Below the pieces are notes generated by a model. The model was not told where the DNA came from, did not search any database, and was given only the letters and a program-made list of their open reading frames with translations. DNA of 64,000 nucleotides from NCBI RefSeq assembly GCF_001999725.1, contig NZ_MDDP01000010.1, positions 124,001-188,000 of the forward strand, written 5' to 3'. This DNA comes from Cellulophaga omnivescoria (GTDB taxonomy: Bacteria > Bacteroidota > Bacteroidia > Flavobacteriales > Flavobacteriaceae). Every line of letters begins with the position of its first letter. The stretch's first letter is position 1. Position numbers and translations under genes: made by a program. Below are positions 34,747-43,193 of this stretch, piece by piece.

Positions 34747-34938
34747 ATGAAGATTATACAAGTCAAAAGAAAAAGCAAAGTAGAAAAGCGATACACCAAA
34801 AGGATGGGGCAACTTGCGGCTAAAGTAACCTACGTAAAGAAATACGTTTTAGGAGTTCCTGTAAAAACCTTGTACAAGTATAGACAAACGTATTATGGGG
34901 AAATTAAAGACTGTAAAGATTGCCATTTATTTGTTTAA
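34747..34938 (+). CDS. Small basic protein of unknown function with C-terminal CxxC
   Basis: 63 residues from the ATG at 34747; the frame extends to 34699 but the earlier residues look non-coding. The N-terminal half is strongly basic (KRKSKVEKRYTKRMG), the C-terminus ends in DCKDCHLFV with a CxxC pair. No signal peptide. It could bind nucleic acid or a metal, but I recognise no family. The upstream 216-base gap holds the SusD terminator and a near-palindrome CTATAACGTTGTAG at 34642. A clear terminator follows. Confidence 0.6.
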   Translation: MKIIQVKRKSKVEKRYTKRMGQLAAKVTYVKKYVLGVPVKTLYKYRQTYYGEIKDCKDCHLFV

Positions 34939-34954
34939 TAAGTAAACAAAAAAT

Positions 34955-34990
34955 AAAAAACCCAGAGAATTTATATTCTCTGGGTTTTTT
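34955..34990 (+). terminator. Terminator after the small basic protein gene (bidirectional)
   Basis: A perfect 10-bp stem CCCAGAGAAT / ATTCTCTGGG with loop TTAT, flanked by an A-run and a T-run, lies between convergent genes. Confidence 0.88.
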
Positions 34991-35013
34991 AATGGGTTTT
35001 ATTTAAGCAGTAA

Positions 35014-35364
35014 TTAGTTTACTACTAATGTTCCCTCGTTATTCCATTTTGTAACATTGGCAATTTTACTGTTTTTGTAATCTACCTCGTTTAATTCTGT
35101 TTTATTCCAAAAAAACCATTTTCCGGTTTTTTTACCTTCAGTATAATTACCCGTTGCTATTTTTTTACCTTCTTCATTAAACATAGTCCACTCACCGTGT
35201 AATTTACCATTTAAAAAGTGTCCAACTTGTGCAACCTCTCCGTTAGAGTGAAAATAAGTTGCTTTTACTTTGTTATCTGCTTTTTCAAAAACTGGTTTTG
35301 TACTTTGTGCGTTAACTATTGCTATTGAGAATATAAATGCGAATACTAGTGCTATTTTTTTCAT
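35014..35364 (-). CDS. Secreted MORN-like repeat protein (YwqK-type)
   Basis: 116 residues: signal peptide ending around AIVNAQ (residues 15-20), then MORN-variant repeats seen as YFHSNGEVAQVGHFLNGKLHGEW, FNEEGKKIATGNYTEGKKTGKWFFW (each shown here in part of a repeat ladder) and a last degenerate copy. Such proteins are common in flavobacteria; the biochemical role is unknown. The gene stands alone on the minus strand. Confidence 0.85.
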   Translation of the reverse strand: MKKIALVFAFIFSIAIVNAQSTKPVFEKADNKVKATYFHSNGEVAQVGHFLNGKLHGEWTMFNEEGKKIATGNYTEGKKTGKWFFWNKTELNEVDYKNSKIANVTKWNNEGTLVVN

Positions 35365-35523
35365 GATATGTAGGTTTTAATTTTTAATTTCTTAACATTA
35401 ACGATATAAAGATACATTTTATTTTACAATAAATACGCTTTAAGTTAACATTAAATTTACATTAAAAACATAAAATATTGTAAATCAATTATTTAATTAT
35501 TTTTAACACTTAACATACAACGA

Positions 35524-35552
35524 TAAAAAAAGCGGCTCATAGGCCGCTTTTA
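35524..35552 (-). terminator. Terminator of the TonB-dependent receptor gene
   Basis: Read on the minus strand: an 8-bp stem AAAGCGGC / GCCGCTTT with a 6-base loop and a following T-run, 21 bases after the stop of the receptor gene. Confidence 0.85.
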
Positions 35553-35572
35553 AATTGAAAGTTTAAATTTTA

Positions 35573-38206
35573 TTAAAAACTATAGTTCATTCCTAAGCTA
35601 AAGTTAGTACCAAATTGTCCACCTTGTTGCACTTCTGAAGAGTATAAGAATCTGCTGCCAGCTTGTGCTGTTTGTGTGCTAGCCAAAGTTACATCTGGGT
35701 ATACATCAAATAGGTTGTTAATTGTACCTGTAAAGCTAAGTTTGTCTGTTACTTTGTAGCTTAAATTTAAATCGGTAACCAACATAGAAGCTAAATCTTG
35801 GTCTATTCCTCCTGTCTCTGGAGCAGTAACAGTTACCTTACCAAAAAGAGTATTATTTAAACCAATGTTAAATTTATCAGTGTCATAATCCATACCTAAA
35901 ATAAATTTAGATTTTGGTCTAGAATTTGTAATTAAACCTTTTTCTTCTCTTGTAAAAATATTGTATCCATTGTCAGCTAAAACTTGTGGAGTTTCAATTG
36001 CATCAATTGTTGTTTCATTAATATTTGCAGCCAAACTCACATTAAATTTACCTTGTCCCATATCTATACCTCTGTAGTTAAGTACAAAATCTGCTCCTGT
36101 AGTTTTTGTATCGCCAGCATTTATAAAAAATTGTACTGCTACTACATTGTTGTCTTCCAGTATCTGTTCTACAGGATTTGTGTTAGTATCATCTCCGTCA
36201 AATCCAATTTGCGAAGAAAATAGAACTCTATCATCTACGTGTATTTGGTAAAAATCTATAGATGCAGAAAATTTAGGATTTATTTTATATGTAAAACCTG
36301 CAGAAATATTTCTAGACGTTTCAGCAAATAAACTAGGTACTCCTAAGGCTTGTACAGCAGAGTTATCATTAGCTAAAGTACCTTGTAATAATGGCTCTGA
36401 TGAACCAGATACAATGATGTATTGACTGTTTGTTAAGTAGCGTTGGTGTAATGTTGGCGCTCTAAATCCAGTACTGTACGACCCTCTAATAGCACCTTTG
36501 TCTCCTAATTTGTAACGGCCAAAAACTTTCCAAGAAAAGTTGTCTCCAAAATCAGAGAAGTCTTCATATCTACCAGCTAACCCTAATAAAAGATCTTCTG
36601 TAATATCATAATCTAACCCTGCATAAAAAGCGATATTATTTCTGTTCCACTTTCCAGCTTCGTCTGGCTTTATACCAGCAAAAGAGTCAGATCCACCTTT
36701 GTAATAAGACAAAGGGTCGCCTTCAATTGCTTCATAGTATTCCTTTTTATATTCTACACCAAAAGAAGATGTCAATTGCTCTGTAAAAGCATTTGCAAAA
36801 TCTAGGTTCATTACAACATTACTCAATGTATATCCGCCTGGTTTAAAAGACCTTGGAGAAGTGCCATTATCTACTAGGTAATCTCTATTTAAAGAATTGT
36901 TTACAGTATAATCTACACTATTAGATCCATACGTAACACTCGCATCTGCATTAAAAGTGTCTGTAATGTCAAATTTTAAACCTAAAGCATTAATATGGTC
37001 ATCTATTGCCGCTTCAAAGGTTGGTTGGTATCCTACAAAATCTTCAGACCTGGTTAAAAATTCTGAGTCCGCCACATCTCTTCTCCAATAAGGGGCTCTG
37101 TAATATGCAAAACTACGTCCTTTTCTGGTAGAGTAACCGTGAAAAGAGTACAGTTCTGCATTTTCACCTAGTGGGTGCCCTAGGTTAATAAATAAATCTC
37201 CTTTTTCTAAATCTGGTTGTCCAACCTTCATTCCTAATTCAGGATTTTCAGTAGCCCATTGTATTTCATTTGGTCTAGCATCTGCAGGTAAATCTGCAAT
37301 ACCAGGAGAACCAGCTCTGTTTGTTAGTTGTTGGTTGTAGTAACCTAATGTTAGGTTTATAAATCCTCCGTCACCAAAATTAAAAGCAGTGTTAGCGTCT
37401 GCAGCAAAGTTAAAGCCATCTCCTTGAGACGTTATACCTGTTCTTGCAGATACTGTTGTGTATTTAGCGTTTTTCTTTAATACCATATTAATTACGCCGG
37501 CAATGGCATCAGAACCATATTGTGCAGAAGCACCATCTCTTAAAACTTCTACTCTTTCTATAGCAGCAGTAGGTATACTTTTTAAATCTACCCCAACCTC
37601 ACCTTTACCTGGTGTTCTGTTTAAGTAAACCTGTGCACTTTGGTTTTTACGTTTTCCGTTAACAAGAACTAAAGTTCTACTAGGACCTAAACCACGTAAA
37701 TCTGCTGGGTCATAATGCGCTGTTGCATCAGAAATTGCTTGTGTTTGTGCATTAAATGAAGGTACTTTAAAAGTAAGCATCCTGTCTACCGTAGGTTTAC
37801 CGCTACTTGTAAGTTCTGCTACGCCTATATTATCTATTGGCACAGGAGAATCTAAAATAGTCCTAGGTTTAGATCTGTTACCTGTTAATACTACTTCATC
37901 TAAAGCCAAACCCTCTTGTAAAGTCATATTAACTTTACCTGCGGCGTTAACAACAATTTCTTTGGTATTAAAGCCTATAGAAGAAAAAATTAATGTTGCA
38001 GGAAAACTCTCTGCAGTAATACTGTAATTACCATCAAAATCTGTGGTTGTTCCGGTTGTTGTTCCTTTAATAATGATGTTTACTCCTGGTAAAAGTTCAT
38101 TGTTTTGGTCTGTTACTGTTCCACTTATCTCACCCTGCGCCATAGCAAATAAAGGAGAAACAAGGAAAACCAAACCAAGTAGTTTTCTTGATAAATAATT
38201 TTTCAT
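35573..38206 (-). CDS. TonB-dependent outer-membrane receptor with carboxypeptidase-like domain
   Basis: 877 residues. A signal peptide (cut near FAMAQ, residue 24) is followed by a CarboxypepD-regulatory-like domain (about 26-105), a plug domain with RVEVLRDGASAQYGSDAIAGVINMV and a barrel ending in an aromatic residue (LGMNYSF). It is not SusC-like: the SusC linker motif is missing and no SusD follows. The ligand is unknown. It is a single-gene unit. The 215-base region between this gene and aspS is very AT-rich and contains an inverted repeat near the aspS promoter. Confidence 0.94.
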   Translation of the reverse strand: MKNYLSRKLLGLVFLVSPLFAMAQGEISGTVTDQNNELLPGVNIIIKGTTTGTTTDFDGNYSITAESFPATLIFSSIGFNTKEIVVNAAGKVNMTLQEGLALDEVVLTGNRSKPRTILDSPVPIDNIGVAELTSSGKPTVDRMLTFKVPSFNAQTQAISDATAHYDPADLRGLGPSRTLVLVNGKRKNQSAQVYLNRTPGKGEVGVDLKSIPTAAIERVEVLRDGASAQYGSDAIAGVINMVLKKNAKYTTVSARTGITSQGDGFNFAADANTAFNFGDGGFINLTLGYYNQQLTNRAGSPGIADLPADARPNEIQWATENPELGMKVGQPDLEKGDLFINLGHPLGENAELYSFHGYSTRKGRSFAYYRAPYWRRDVADSEFLTRSEDFVGYQPTFEAAIDDHINALGLKFDITDTFNADASVTYGSNSVDYTVNNSLNRDYLVDNGTSPRSFKPGGYTLSNVVMNLDFANAFTEQLTSSFGVEYKKEYYEAIEGDPLSYYKGGSDSFAGIKPDEAGKWNRNNIAFYAGLDYDITEDLLLGLAGRYEDFSDFGDNFSWKVFGRYKLGDKGAIRGSYSTGFRAPTLHQRYLTNSQYIIVSGSSEPLLQGTLANDNSAVQALGVPSLFAETSRNISAGFTYKINPKFSASIDFYQIHVDDRVLFSSQIGFDGDDTNTNPVEQILEDNNVVAVQFFINAGDTKTTGADFVLNYRGIDMGQGKFNVSLAANINETTIDAIETPQVLADNGYNIFTREEKGLITNSRPKSKFILGMDYDTDKFNIGLNNTLFGKVTVTAPETGGIDQDLASMLVTDLNLSYKVTDKLSFTGTINNLFDVYPDVTLASTQTAQAGSRFLYSSEVQQGGQFGTNFSLGMNYSF

Positions 38207-38388
38207 TTAATTAAGTGTTTTATTAGTTATATCACAAGATAATGACATTTTTTCCATATAAACAAATAATAAATTAACAAATGTTAGTTTTTAACACATA
38301 TAATTTAAGTTTTTATTTATAGTTTTTTTCTTACTATATACTATTTTTTTAAATCTCATATAGTTTTTAAGTTAATGAGATACTTTTA

Positions 38389-38396
38389 TACCTTTG
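38389..38396 (+). promoter_or_regulatory. -7 element for aspS
   Basis: TACCTTTG fits TAnnTTTG 25 bases before the ATG. Just upstream an inverted repeat ATCTCAT-N15-ATGAGAT (38353-38381) surrounds the expected -33 region. Confidence 0.5.
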
Positions 38397-38421
38397 CTAC
38401 TTTCAACTTTAGCTATTAAAA

Positions 38422-40176
38422 ATGTATAGAAGTCACAATTGTGGAGAATTAAACGCAACTCATATAAATACAGAGGTTACACTTTCTGGTTGGGTGCAAA
38501 AGTCAAGAGATAAAGGTTTTATTGTATGGGTAGATTTACGTGATCGTTACGGTGTTACTCAGTTGGTTTTTGATGAAGAGCGTACAAGTAAAGAAATGAT
38601 GGAGCGTGCCCAAAAATTAGGGCGTGAGTTTGTAATACAAGTTAAAGGTAAGGTAATAGAAAGGGCTTCTAAAAACCCTAATATGCCTACTGGAGAAATA
38701 GAAATTTTAGTATCTGAATTAACTATTTTAAACAAGGCTATTGTGCCACCATTTACAATTGAAGATGAAACTGATGGTGGTGAAGATTTACGTATGAAAT
38801 ATCGTTACCTAGATATTCGTAGAAATCCTGTAAAAAACAATCTTATTTTTAGGAGTAAGGTTTCTATGGAAGTGCGTAATTTTTTGTCAAATAATGGATT
38901 TATAGAGGTAGAAACACCTTATCTAATAAAATCTACACCAGAAGGTGCTAGAGATTTTGTGGTTCCTAGTCGTATGAACGAAGGTGAGTTTTATGCTTTG
39001 CCGCAATCGCCACAAACCTTTAAGCAGTTGCTTATGGTAGGTGGTATGGATAAATATTTTCAGATTGTAAAATGTTTTAGAGATGAAGATTTGCGAGCAG
39101 ATCGCCAGCCAGAGTTTACGCAAATTGACTGTGAAATGGCTTTTGTTGAGCAAGAAGATATTTTAAACATTTTTGAGAACTTAACACGCCACCTTTTAAA
39201 AGAAATTAATGGTGTAGAAGTAGATAAGTTTCCTAGAATGTTGTTTGATGATGCTATGCGTTTGTATGGTAATGATAAACCAGACATTAGATTTGGAATG
39301 GAATTTGGCGAGCTAAATGATATAGCACAACATAAAGATTTTGGTGTTTTTAATAATGCAGAGTTAGTTGTTGGTATTGCTGTGCCAGGTGGTAACGCGT
39401 ACACTAGAAAAGAAATAGATAAATTAATAGATTGGGTAAAGCGTCCGCAAGTTGGTGCTTTAGGTATGGTTTATTCTCGTTGTAATGACGATGGTTCTTT
39501 TAAATCTTCTGTAGATAAATTTTACGACCAAGAAGATCTTGCTAAATGGGCAGAACGAACAGGTGCTAAACCAGGAGACTTGGTTTGTGTGCTTTCTGGG
39601 CCAACAAATAAAGTAAGAGCGCAACTAAGTGCTTTACGTATGGAGCTTGCAGAACGCTTGGGCTTACGTAAGCCAAATGAGTTTGCACCATTATGGGTTA
39701 TAGACTTTCCTTTATTAGAGTTAGATGAAGAAACAGGTCATTACCATGCAATGCATCACCCATTTACATCTCCTAAGCCAGGTCAATTAGAACTTTTAGA
39801 TACAGATCCAGGTGCTGTAAAAGCAAATGCATACGATTTGGTTTTAAATGGAAATGAAATTGGAGGAGGATCTATACGTATACACGATAAAGAAACGCAA
39901 GCTACAATGTTTAAACATTTGGGCTTTACACCAGAAGAGGCTAAAGAGCAATTTGGCTTTTTAATGGACGCTTTTCAATATGGAGCACCACCACACGGAG
40001 GCTTAGCTTTTGGTTTGGATAGGTTAGTATCTATTTTAGGAGGACAAGAAACAATTAGAGACTTTATTGCTTTCCCTAAAAACAATAGTGGTAGAGATGT
40101 TATGATAGATGCTCCTGCACCTATTGATGACGAACAACTAAAAGAGCTAAGTTTACAAGTTAATATAAATAACTAA
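38422..40176 (+). CDS. aspS: Aspartyl-tRNA synthetase
   Basis: Charges tRNA-Asp. 584 residues, bacterial type. N-terminal OB-fold anticodon-binding domain (about 1-105, [22 protein letters not shown] in part), class II motif 2 in [18 protein letters not shown], a bacterial GAD insertion in the middle, and motif 3 in GLAFGLDRL. It starts a set with the ClC channel gene (18-base gap). Confidence 0.97.
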   Translation: MYRSHNCGELNATHINTEVTLSGWVQKSRDKGFIVWVDLRDRYGVTQLVFDEERTSKEMMERAQKLGREFVIQVKGKVIERASKNPNMPTGEIEILVSELTILNKAIVPPFTIEDETDGGEDLRMKYRYLDIRRNPVKNNLIFRSKVSMEVRNFLSNNGFIEVETPYLIKSTPEGARDFVVPSRMNEGEFYALPQSPQTFKQLLMVGGMDKYFQIVKCFRDEDLRADRQPEFTQIDCEMAFVEQEDILNIFENLTRHLLKEINGVEVDKFPRMLFDDAMRLYGNDKPDIRFGMEFGELNDIAQHKDFGVFNNAELVVGIAVPGGNAYTRKEIDKLIDWVKRPQVGALGMVYSRCNDDGSFKSSVDKFYDQEDLAKWAERTGAKPGDLVCVLSGPTNKVRAQLSALRMELAERLGLRKPNEFAPLWVIDFPLLELDEETGHYHAMHHPFTSPKPGQLELLDTDPGAVKANAYDLVLNGNEIGGGSIRIHDKETQATMFKHLGFTPEEAKEQFGFLMDAFQYGAPPHGGLAFGLDRLVSILGGQETIRDFIAFPKNNSGRDVMIDAPAPIDDEQLKELSLQVNINN

Positions 40177-40194
40177 GAATTAAAAAGCCACGTA

Positions 40195-41982
40195 ATGTCT
40201 AACAAAAAATTGCTTAAACGTATTTTAGTATGGAGAGCAAGATACATTACTAACAGGCAGTTTATTTATATTCTTAGTGTAATTGTAGGTATAACATCTG
40301 GTATTGGTGCAGTGTTGCTAAAAAATGCAACCCATTTTATACAACACGCGTTAGAGGGTAAATTGGTGGCTAATTACCACCATGCTTTTTACTTTTTGTC
40401 GCCAATACTAGGTTTTTTTTTAGTGTACTTATGTGTTAAATATATTATTAGAAACAAGGTTAGTCACGGTATACCTTCAACATTGTACGCAATTGCTAAG
40501 CGTAAAGGGTTTATGAAAAGGTATCAAATGTTTGGTTCTTTAATTACAGCTCCAATAACAGTTGGTTTTGGTGGGTCTGTAGGTTTAGAAGGCCCTACGG
40601 TAGCTACAGGTGCTGCTATAAGTTCTAATTTATCTCGTTTTTTTCATCTAGACCAAACAACGCGTAATTTACTAATTAGTTGTGCTGCAGCTGGTGCTTT
40701 GTCTTCAATATTTAAAGCACCCATAGCGGCAATTGTTTTTGCTATAGAAGTATTTAGTTTAGATTTAACTATTGCGTCTATGTTACCTTTATTACTGGCA
40801 TCGTTGTCAGCAATAATAACATCTTACTTTTTTTTTGGAGACGATGTTTTGCTTCCGTTTACATTAGAAGACAAATTTGTTATTTCTGATGTTCCTTTTT
40901 ATATGGCATTAGGTGTAGTCTCTGCATTAATCTCTATGTACTATACAGAGGTTTATGATCGTATTCAGCAATTGTTTGATAAAATAGAATCGCCCTTAAA
41001 AAAATTAATAATTGGTGGACTTTCTATTGGGGTTTTAGTTTATTTTATTCCGCCACTATACGGAGAGGGTTTTGATGTTATTAACCATCTTATGGCAGGG
41101 CATCCAGAAAAAGCTCTGGCAAATAATTCGTTACACTTAGATTTGGATAATGTATGGGTAATTATAGCTTTGTTGGGTGGTTTGGTGTTTTTTAAAGTAA
41201 TAGCAGGTTCTTTAACTTTTGGAGCAGGTGGTGTAGGGGGTATTTTTGCTCCTACACTGTTTATGGGAAGCATAATGGGCAATTGCTTTGCTAAAATTAT
41301 AAATGCCACAGGCTTGGTTAGCTCACCAGTGTCTGAAAGTAATTTTACTTTAATTGGTATGGCCGGCTTAATGGCAGGAGTTTTACATGCGCCATTAACA
41401 GCTATATTTTTAATTGCAGAAGTTACTGGTGGTTATGAGCTTTTTGTACCTTTAATGATTACAGCTACGTTGTCTTTTGGTATTACAAAGTATTTTTATC
41501 CTCATTCAGTCTACACTATGGAACTTGGTCGTAAGGGTGAGCTTTTAACCCATGATAAAGACCATGCTGTTTTAACATTAATGGATATAGATACGGTTAT
41601 AGAAACGAACTTTATACCGTTAAAACAAAAAATGACGTTGGGGGAAGTAGTACATAAGGCAATTGTAAAATCTAACCGAAATATTTTTCCTGTTTTAGAT
41701 AAAAAGGGTAAGGCTTTAAAAGGTATCTTACTTTTAGATGATATTAGAGATGTAATGTTTAAACAAGAGCTGTATAAAACGTTAAAAGTAGAAAATTTTA
41801 TGCAGTCTGTGCCAGAGGTAATAGTTTACGAAGAAGATAATATGCAAGCAGTAATGGATAAATTTCAACTTTCGGGTGCGTGGAACTTACCAATTGTTAA
41901 AGAAGGGAAGTATATAGGCTTTGTGTCTAAATCTAAACTATTAACAGCTTACAGAAAAAAATTAATAGACTTTACAAAATAA
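40195..41982 (+). CDS. ClC-family chloride channel/antiporter with CBS domains
   Basis: 595 residues. The membrane part (about 20-440) has the selectivity-filter segments SHGIP (90-94), GSVGLEGPTV with gating glutamate Glu132, and GGVGGIFAPTLFMG. Two CBS domains follow (about 455-590), which probably bind adenine nucleotides and regulate transport. The proton glutamate typical of antiporters could not be assigned with confidence, so channel versus exchanger is open. It lies between aspS and a small membrane protein gene on the same strand. Confidence 0.92.
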   Translation: MSNKKLLKRILVWRARYITNRQFIYILSVIVGITSGIGAVLLKNATHFIQHALEGKLVANYHHAFYFLSPILGFFLVYLCVKYIIRNKVSHGIPSTLYAIAKRKGFMKRYQMFGSLITAPITVGFGGSVGLEGPTVATGAAISSNLSRFFHLDQTTRNLLISCAAAGALSSIFKAPIAAIVFAIEVFSLDLTIASMLPLLLASLSAIITSYFFFGDDVLLPFTLEDKFVISDVPFYMALGVVSALISMYYTEVYDRIQQLFDKIESPLKKLIIGGLSIGVLVYFIPPLYGEGFDVINHLMAGHPEKALANNSLHLDLDNVWVIIALLGGLVFFKVIAGSLTFGAGGVGGIFAPTLFMGSIMGNCFAKIINATGLVSSPVSESNFTLIGMAGLMAGVLHAPLTAIFLIAEVTGGYELFVPLMITATLSFGITKYFYPHSVYTMELGRKGELLTHDKDHAVLTLMDIDTVIETNFIPLKQKMTLGEVVHKAIVKSNRNIFPVLDKKGKALKGILLLDDIRDVMFKQELYKTLKVENFMQSVPEVIVYEEDNMQAVMDKFQLSGAWNLPIVKEGKYIGFVSKSKLLTAYRKKLIDFTK

Positions 41983-41988
41983 TAATGT

Positions 41989-42243
41989 ATGATGAAATAT
42001 AGTAGTGGTATAGTAGCTTTAGTAGCAATAGGCTTAATAGTGTATGGTTTTATTATTTTAGAAGGGAATGAAACCATAGCACATAAGTTTATTGGCTTTG
42101 GAACTGTAGGAATATTTTTTATAGCAATGCCTCTTTTTTTAATACGTGTTAGTAAGGGTAAGAATGTTAAAAATTACATGTTAAATGAAGAAAATATCAG
42201 AAAAATGCAAGGAAAAAACTTGGAAAAGACTGATAATCAATAA
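41989..42243 (+). CDS. Small two-helix membrane protein of unknown function
   Basis: 84 residues with hydrophobic segments at about 8-24 and 34-52 and a charged C-terminal tail (KGKNVKNYMLNEENIRKMQ). It begins 6 bases after the ClC gene and is likely cotranscribed. The first two codons are both ATG; either could start. No family recognised. Confidence 0.72.
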   Translation: MMKYSSGIVALVAIGLIVYGFIILEGNETIAHKFIGFGTVGIFFIAMPLFLIRVSKGKNVKNYMLNEENIRKMQGKNLEKTDNQ

Positions 42244-42291
42244 ATTTAAACAATTTTATGTTCTGTTTACATAGCTCTAATTAAAATATGT

Positions 42292-42299
42292 TATATTTG
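42292..42299 (+). promoter_or_regulatory. -7 element for the cold-shock gene
   Basis: TATATTTG, an exact consensus match, lies 29 bases before the ATG; no clear -33 TTG. Confidence 0.6.
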
Positions 42300-42328
42300 A
42301 GTATTAACATTTTTTATAATTTATTTTA

Positions 42329-42520
42329 ATGACTGGAACAGTAAAATTTTATAATGACTCTAAAGGATATGGATTCATTACAAACGACGAAACAGGAAAA
42401 GACATCTTTGTGCATGCAACATCGCTAAACGGAGTAGAGCTAAACGAAGGAGACAAAGTAGAATACGTAGAAGAAGAAGGAAGAAAAGGAGTGGTTGCTG
42501 CACAAGTGCAAGTAATCTAA
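42329..42520 (+). CDS. Cold-shock domain protein
   Basis: 63-residue single cold-shock domain, an RNA/single-stranded-DNA chaperone. RNP1 is KGYGFI (12-17) and RNP2 is DIFVHAT. The codon use is richer in C/G-ended codons than its neighbours (for example AAC, GGA, GTA mixes), as often seen in highly expressed genes. It has its own promoter and terminator. Confidence 0.96.
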   Translation: MTGTVKFYNDSKGYGFITNDETGKDIFVHATSLNGVELNEGDKVEYVEEEGRKGVVAAQVQVI

Positions 42521-42546
42521 TAAAGTATATTTATTTTGATTAAAAC

Positions 42547-42574
42547 AAAAGCCTTGCAATGCAAGGCTTTTTAT
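42547..42574 (+). terminator. Terminator of the cold-shock gene (also faces tadA)
   Basis: Stem AAAGCCTTGC / GCAAGGCTTT with a 3-base loop and T-run, between convergent genes. Confidence 0.85.
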
Positions 42575-42576
42575 TT

Positions 42577-43026
42577 TTAATTCAAGTTCCGTTTTTCAAT
42601 AAAAAACCGTTTTAAAAGTTCAGAGGCTTCTTTTTCTAATAAACCACCAGATATTTTTGTTTTAGGGTGTAAGGTTGTACCCATTGCAGTAAAACCTCTT
42701 TTTACATCTTTAGCTGCGTAAACAATTTTAGAAATTTGACTCCAATACAAGGCTCCTGCGCACATTTGACAAGGTTCTAAGGTTACATAAAGTGTGCAGT
42801 TTTCTAAATATTTTCCGCCCAAAAAATTTGCAGCAGAAGTTATAGCTTGCATTTCTGCGTGTGCTGTAACATCATTTAATTGTTCTGTTAGGTTATGGGC
42901 ACGTGCTATAATACGATCTTTAATTACTATTACAGCGCCAACAGGTACTTCGCCTTTATCAAAAGCTGCATTTGCTTCCTCTAAAGCTTTTTTCATAAAG
43001 TACGTGTCGTCAAAAGGATTTATCAT
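42577..43026 (-). CDS. tadA: tRNA-specific adenosine deaminase
   Basis: Converts A34 to inosine in tRNA-Arg. 149 residues, cytidine-deaminase fold. The zinc site is His56 with proton shuttle Glu58 (HAEMQAI), Cys86 and Cys89 (PCQMC). Downstream GAL-YW and FTAMGTTLHP segments fit TadA better than guanine or cytosine deaminases. The start MINPFDD is the longest frame and leaves the first helix complete. Confidence 0.93.
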   Translation of the reverse strand: MINPFDDTYFMKKALEEANAAFDKGEVPVGAVIVIKDRIIARAHNLTEQLNDVTAHAEMQAITSAANFLGGKYLENCTLYVTLEPCQMCAGALYWSQISKIVYAAKDVKRGFTAMGTTLHPKTKISGGLLEKEASELLKRFFIEKRNLN

Positions 43027-43177
43027 AAAGTAAAAATATAAAATTAGCCGCAGCTATTTATAGTGTAAGGAGCTGTTTTTTATCAGTCTAAAAATAAAAA
43101 TACCAAGTTTTTGTAACACAATTGGTTGTAAAGGTATAACTCTTTACTTATTTCTTTATAAACTCATAAATACCGTT

Positions 43178-43185
43178 TAAATTTG
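43178..43185 (+). promoter_or_regulatory. -7 element for dxs, almost on the start codon
   Basis: TAAATTTG is an exact consensus match whose last base is only 8 bases before the ATG at 43194. If used, the transcript would have a leader of about 0-4 bases. No TTG at the usual -33 position. Confidence 0.5.
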
Positions 43186-43193
43186 TTGTTTAA

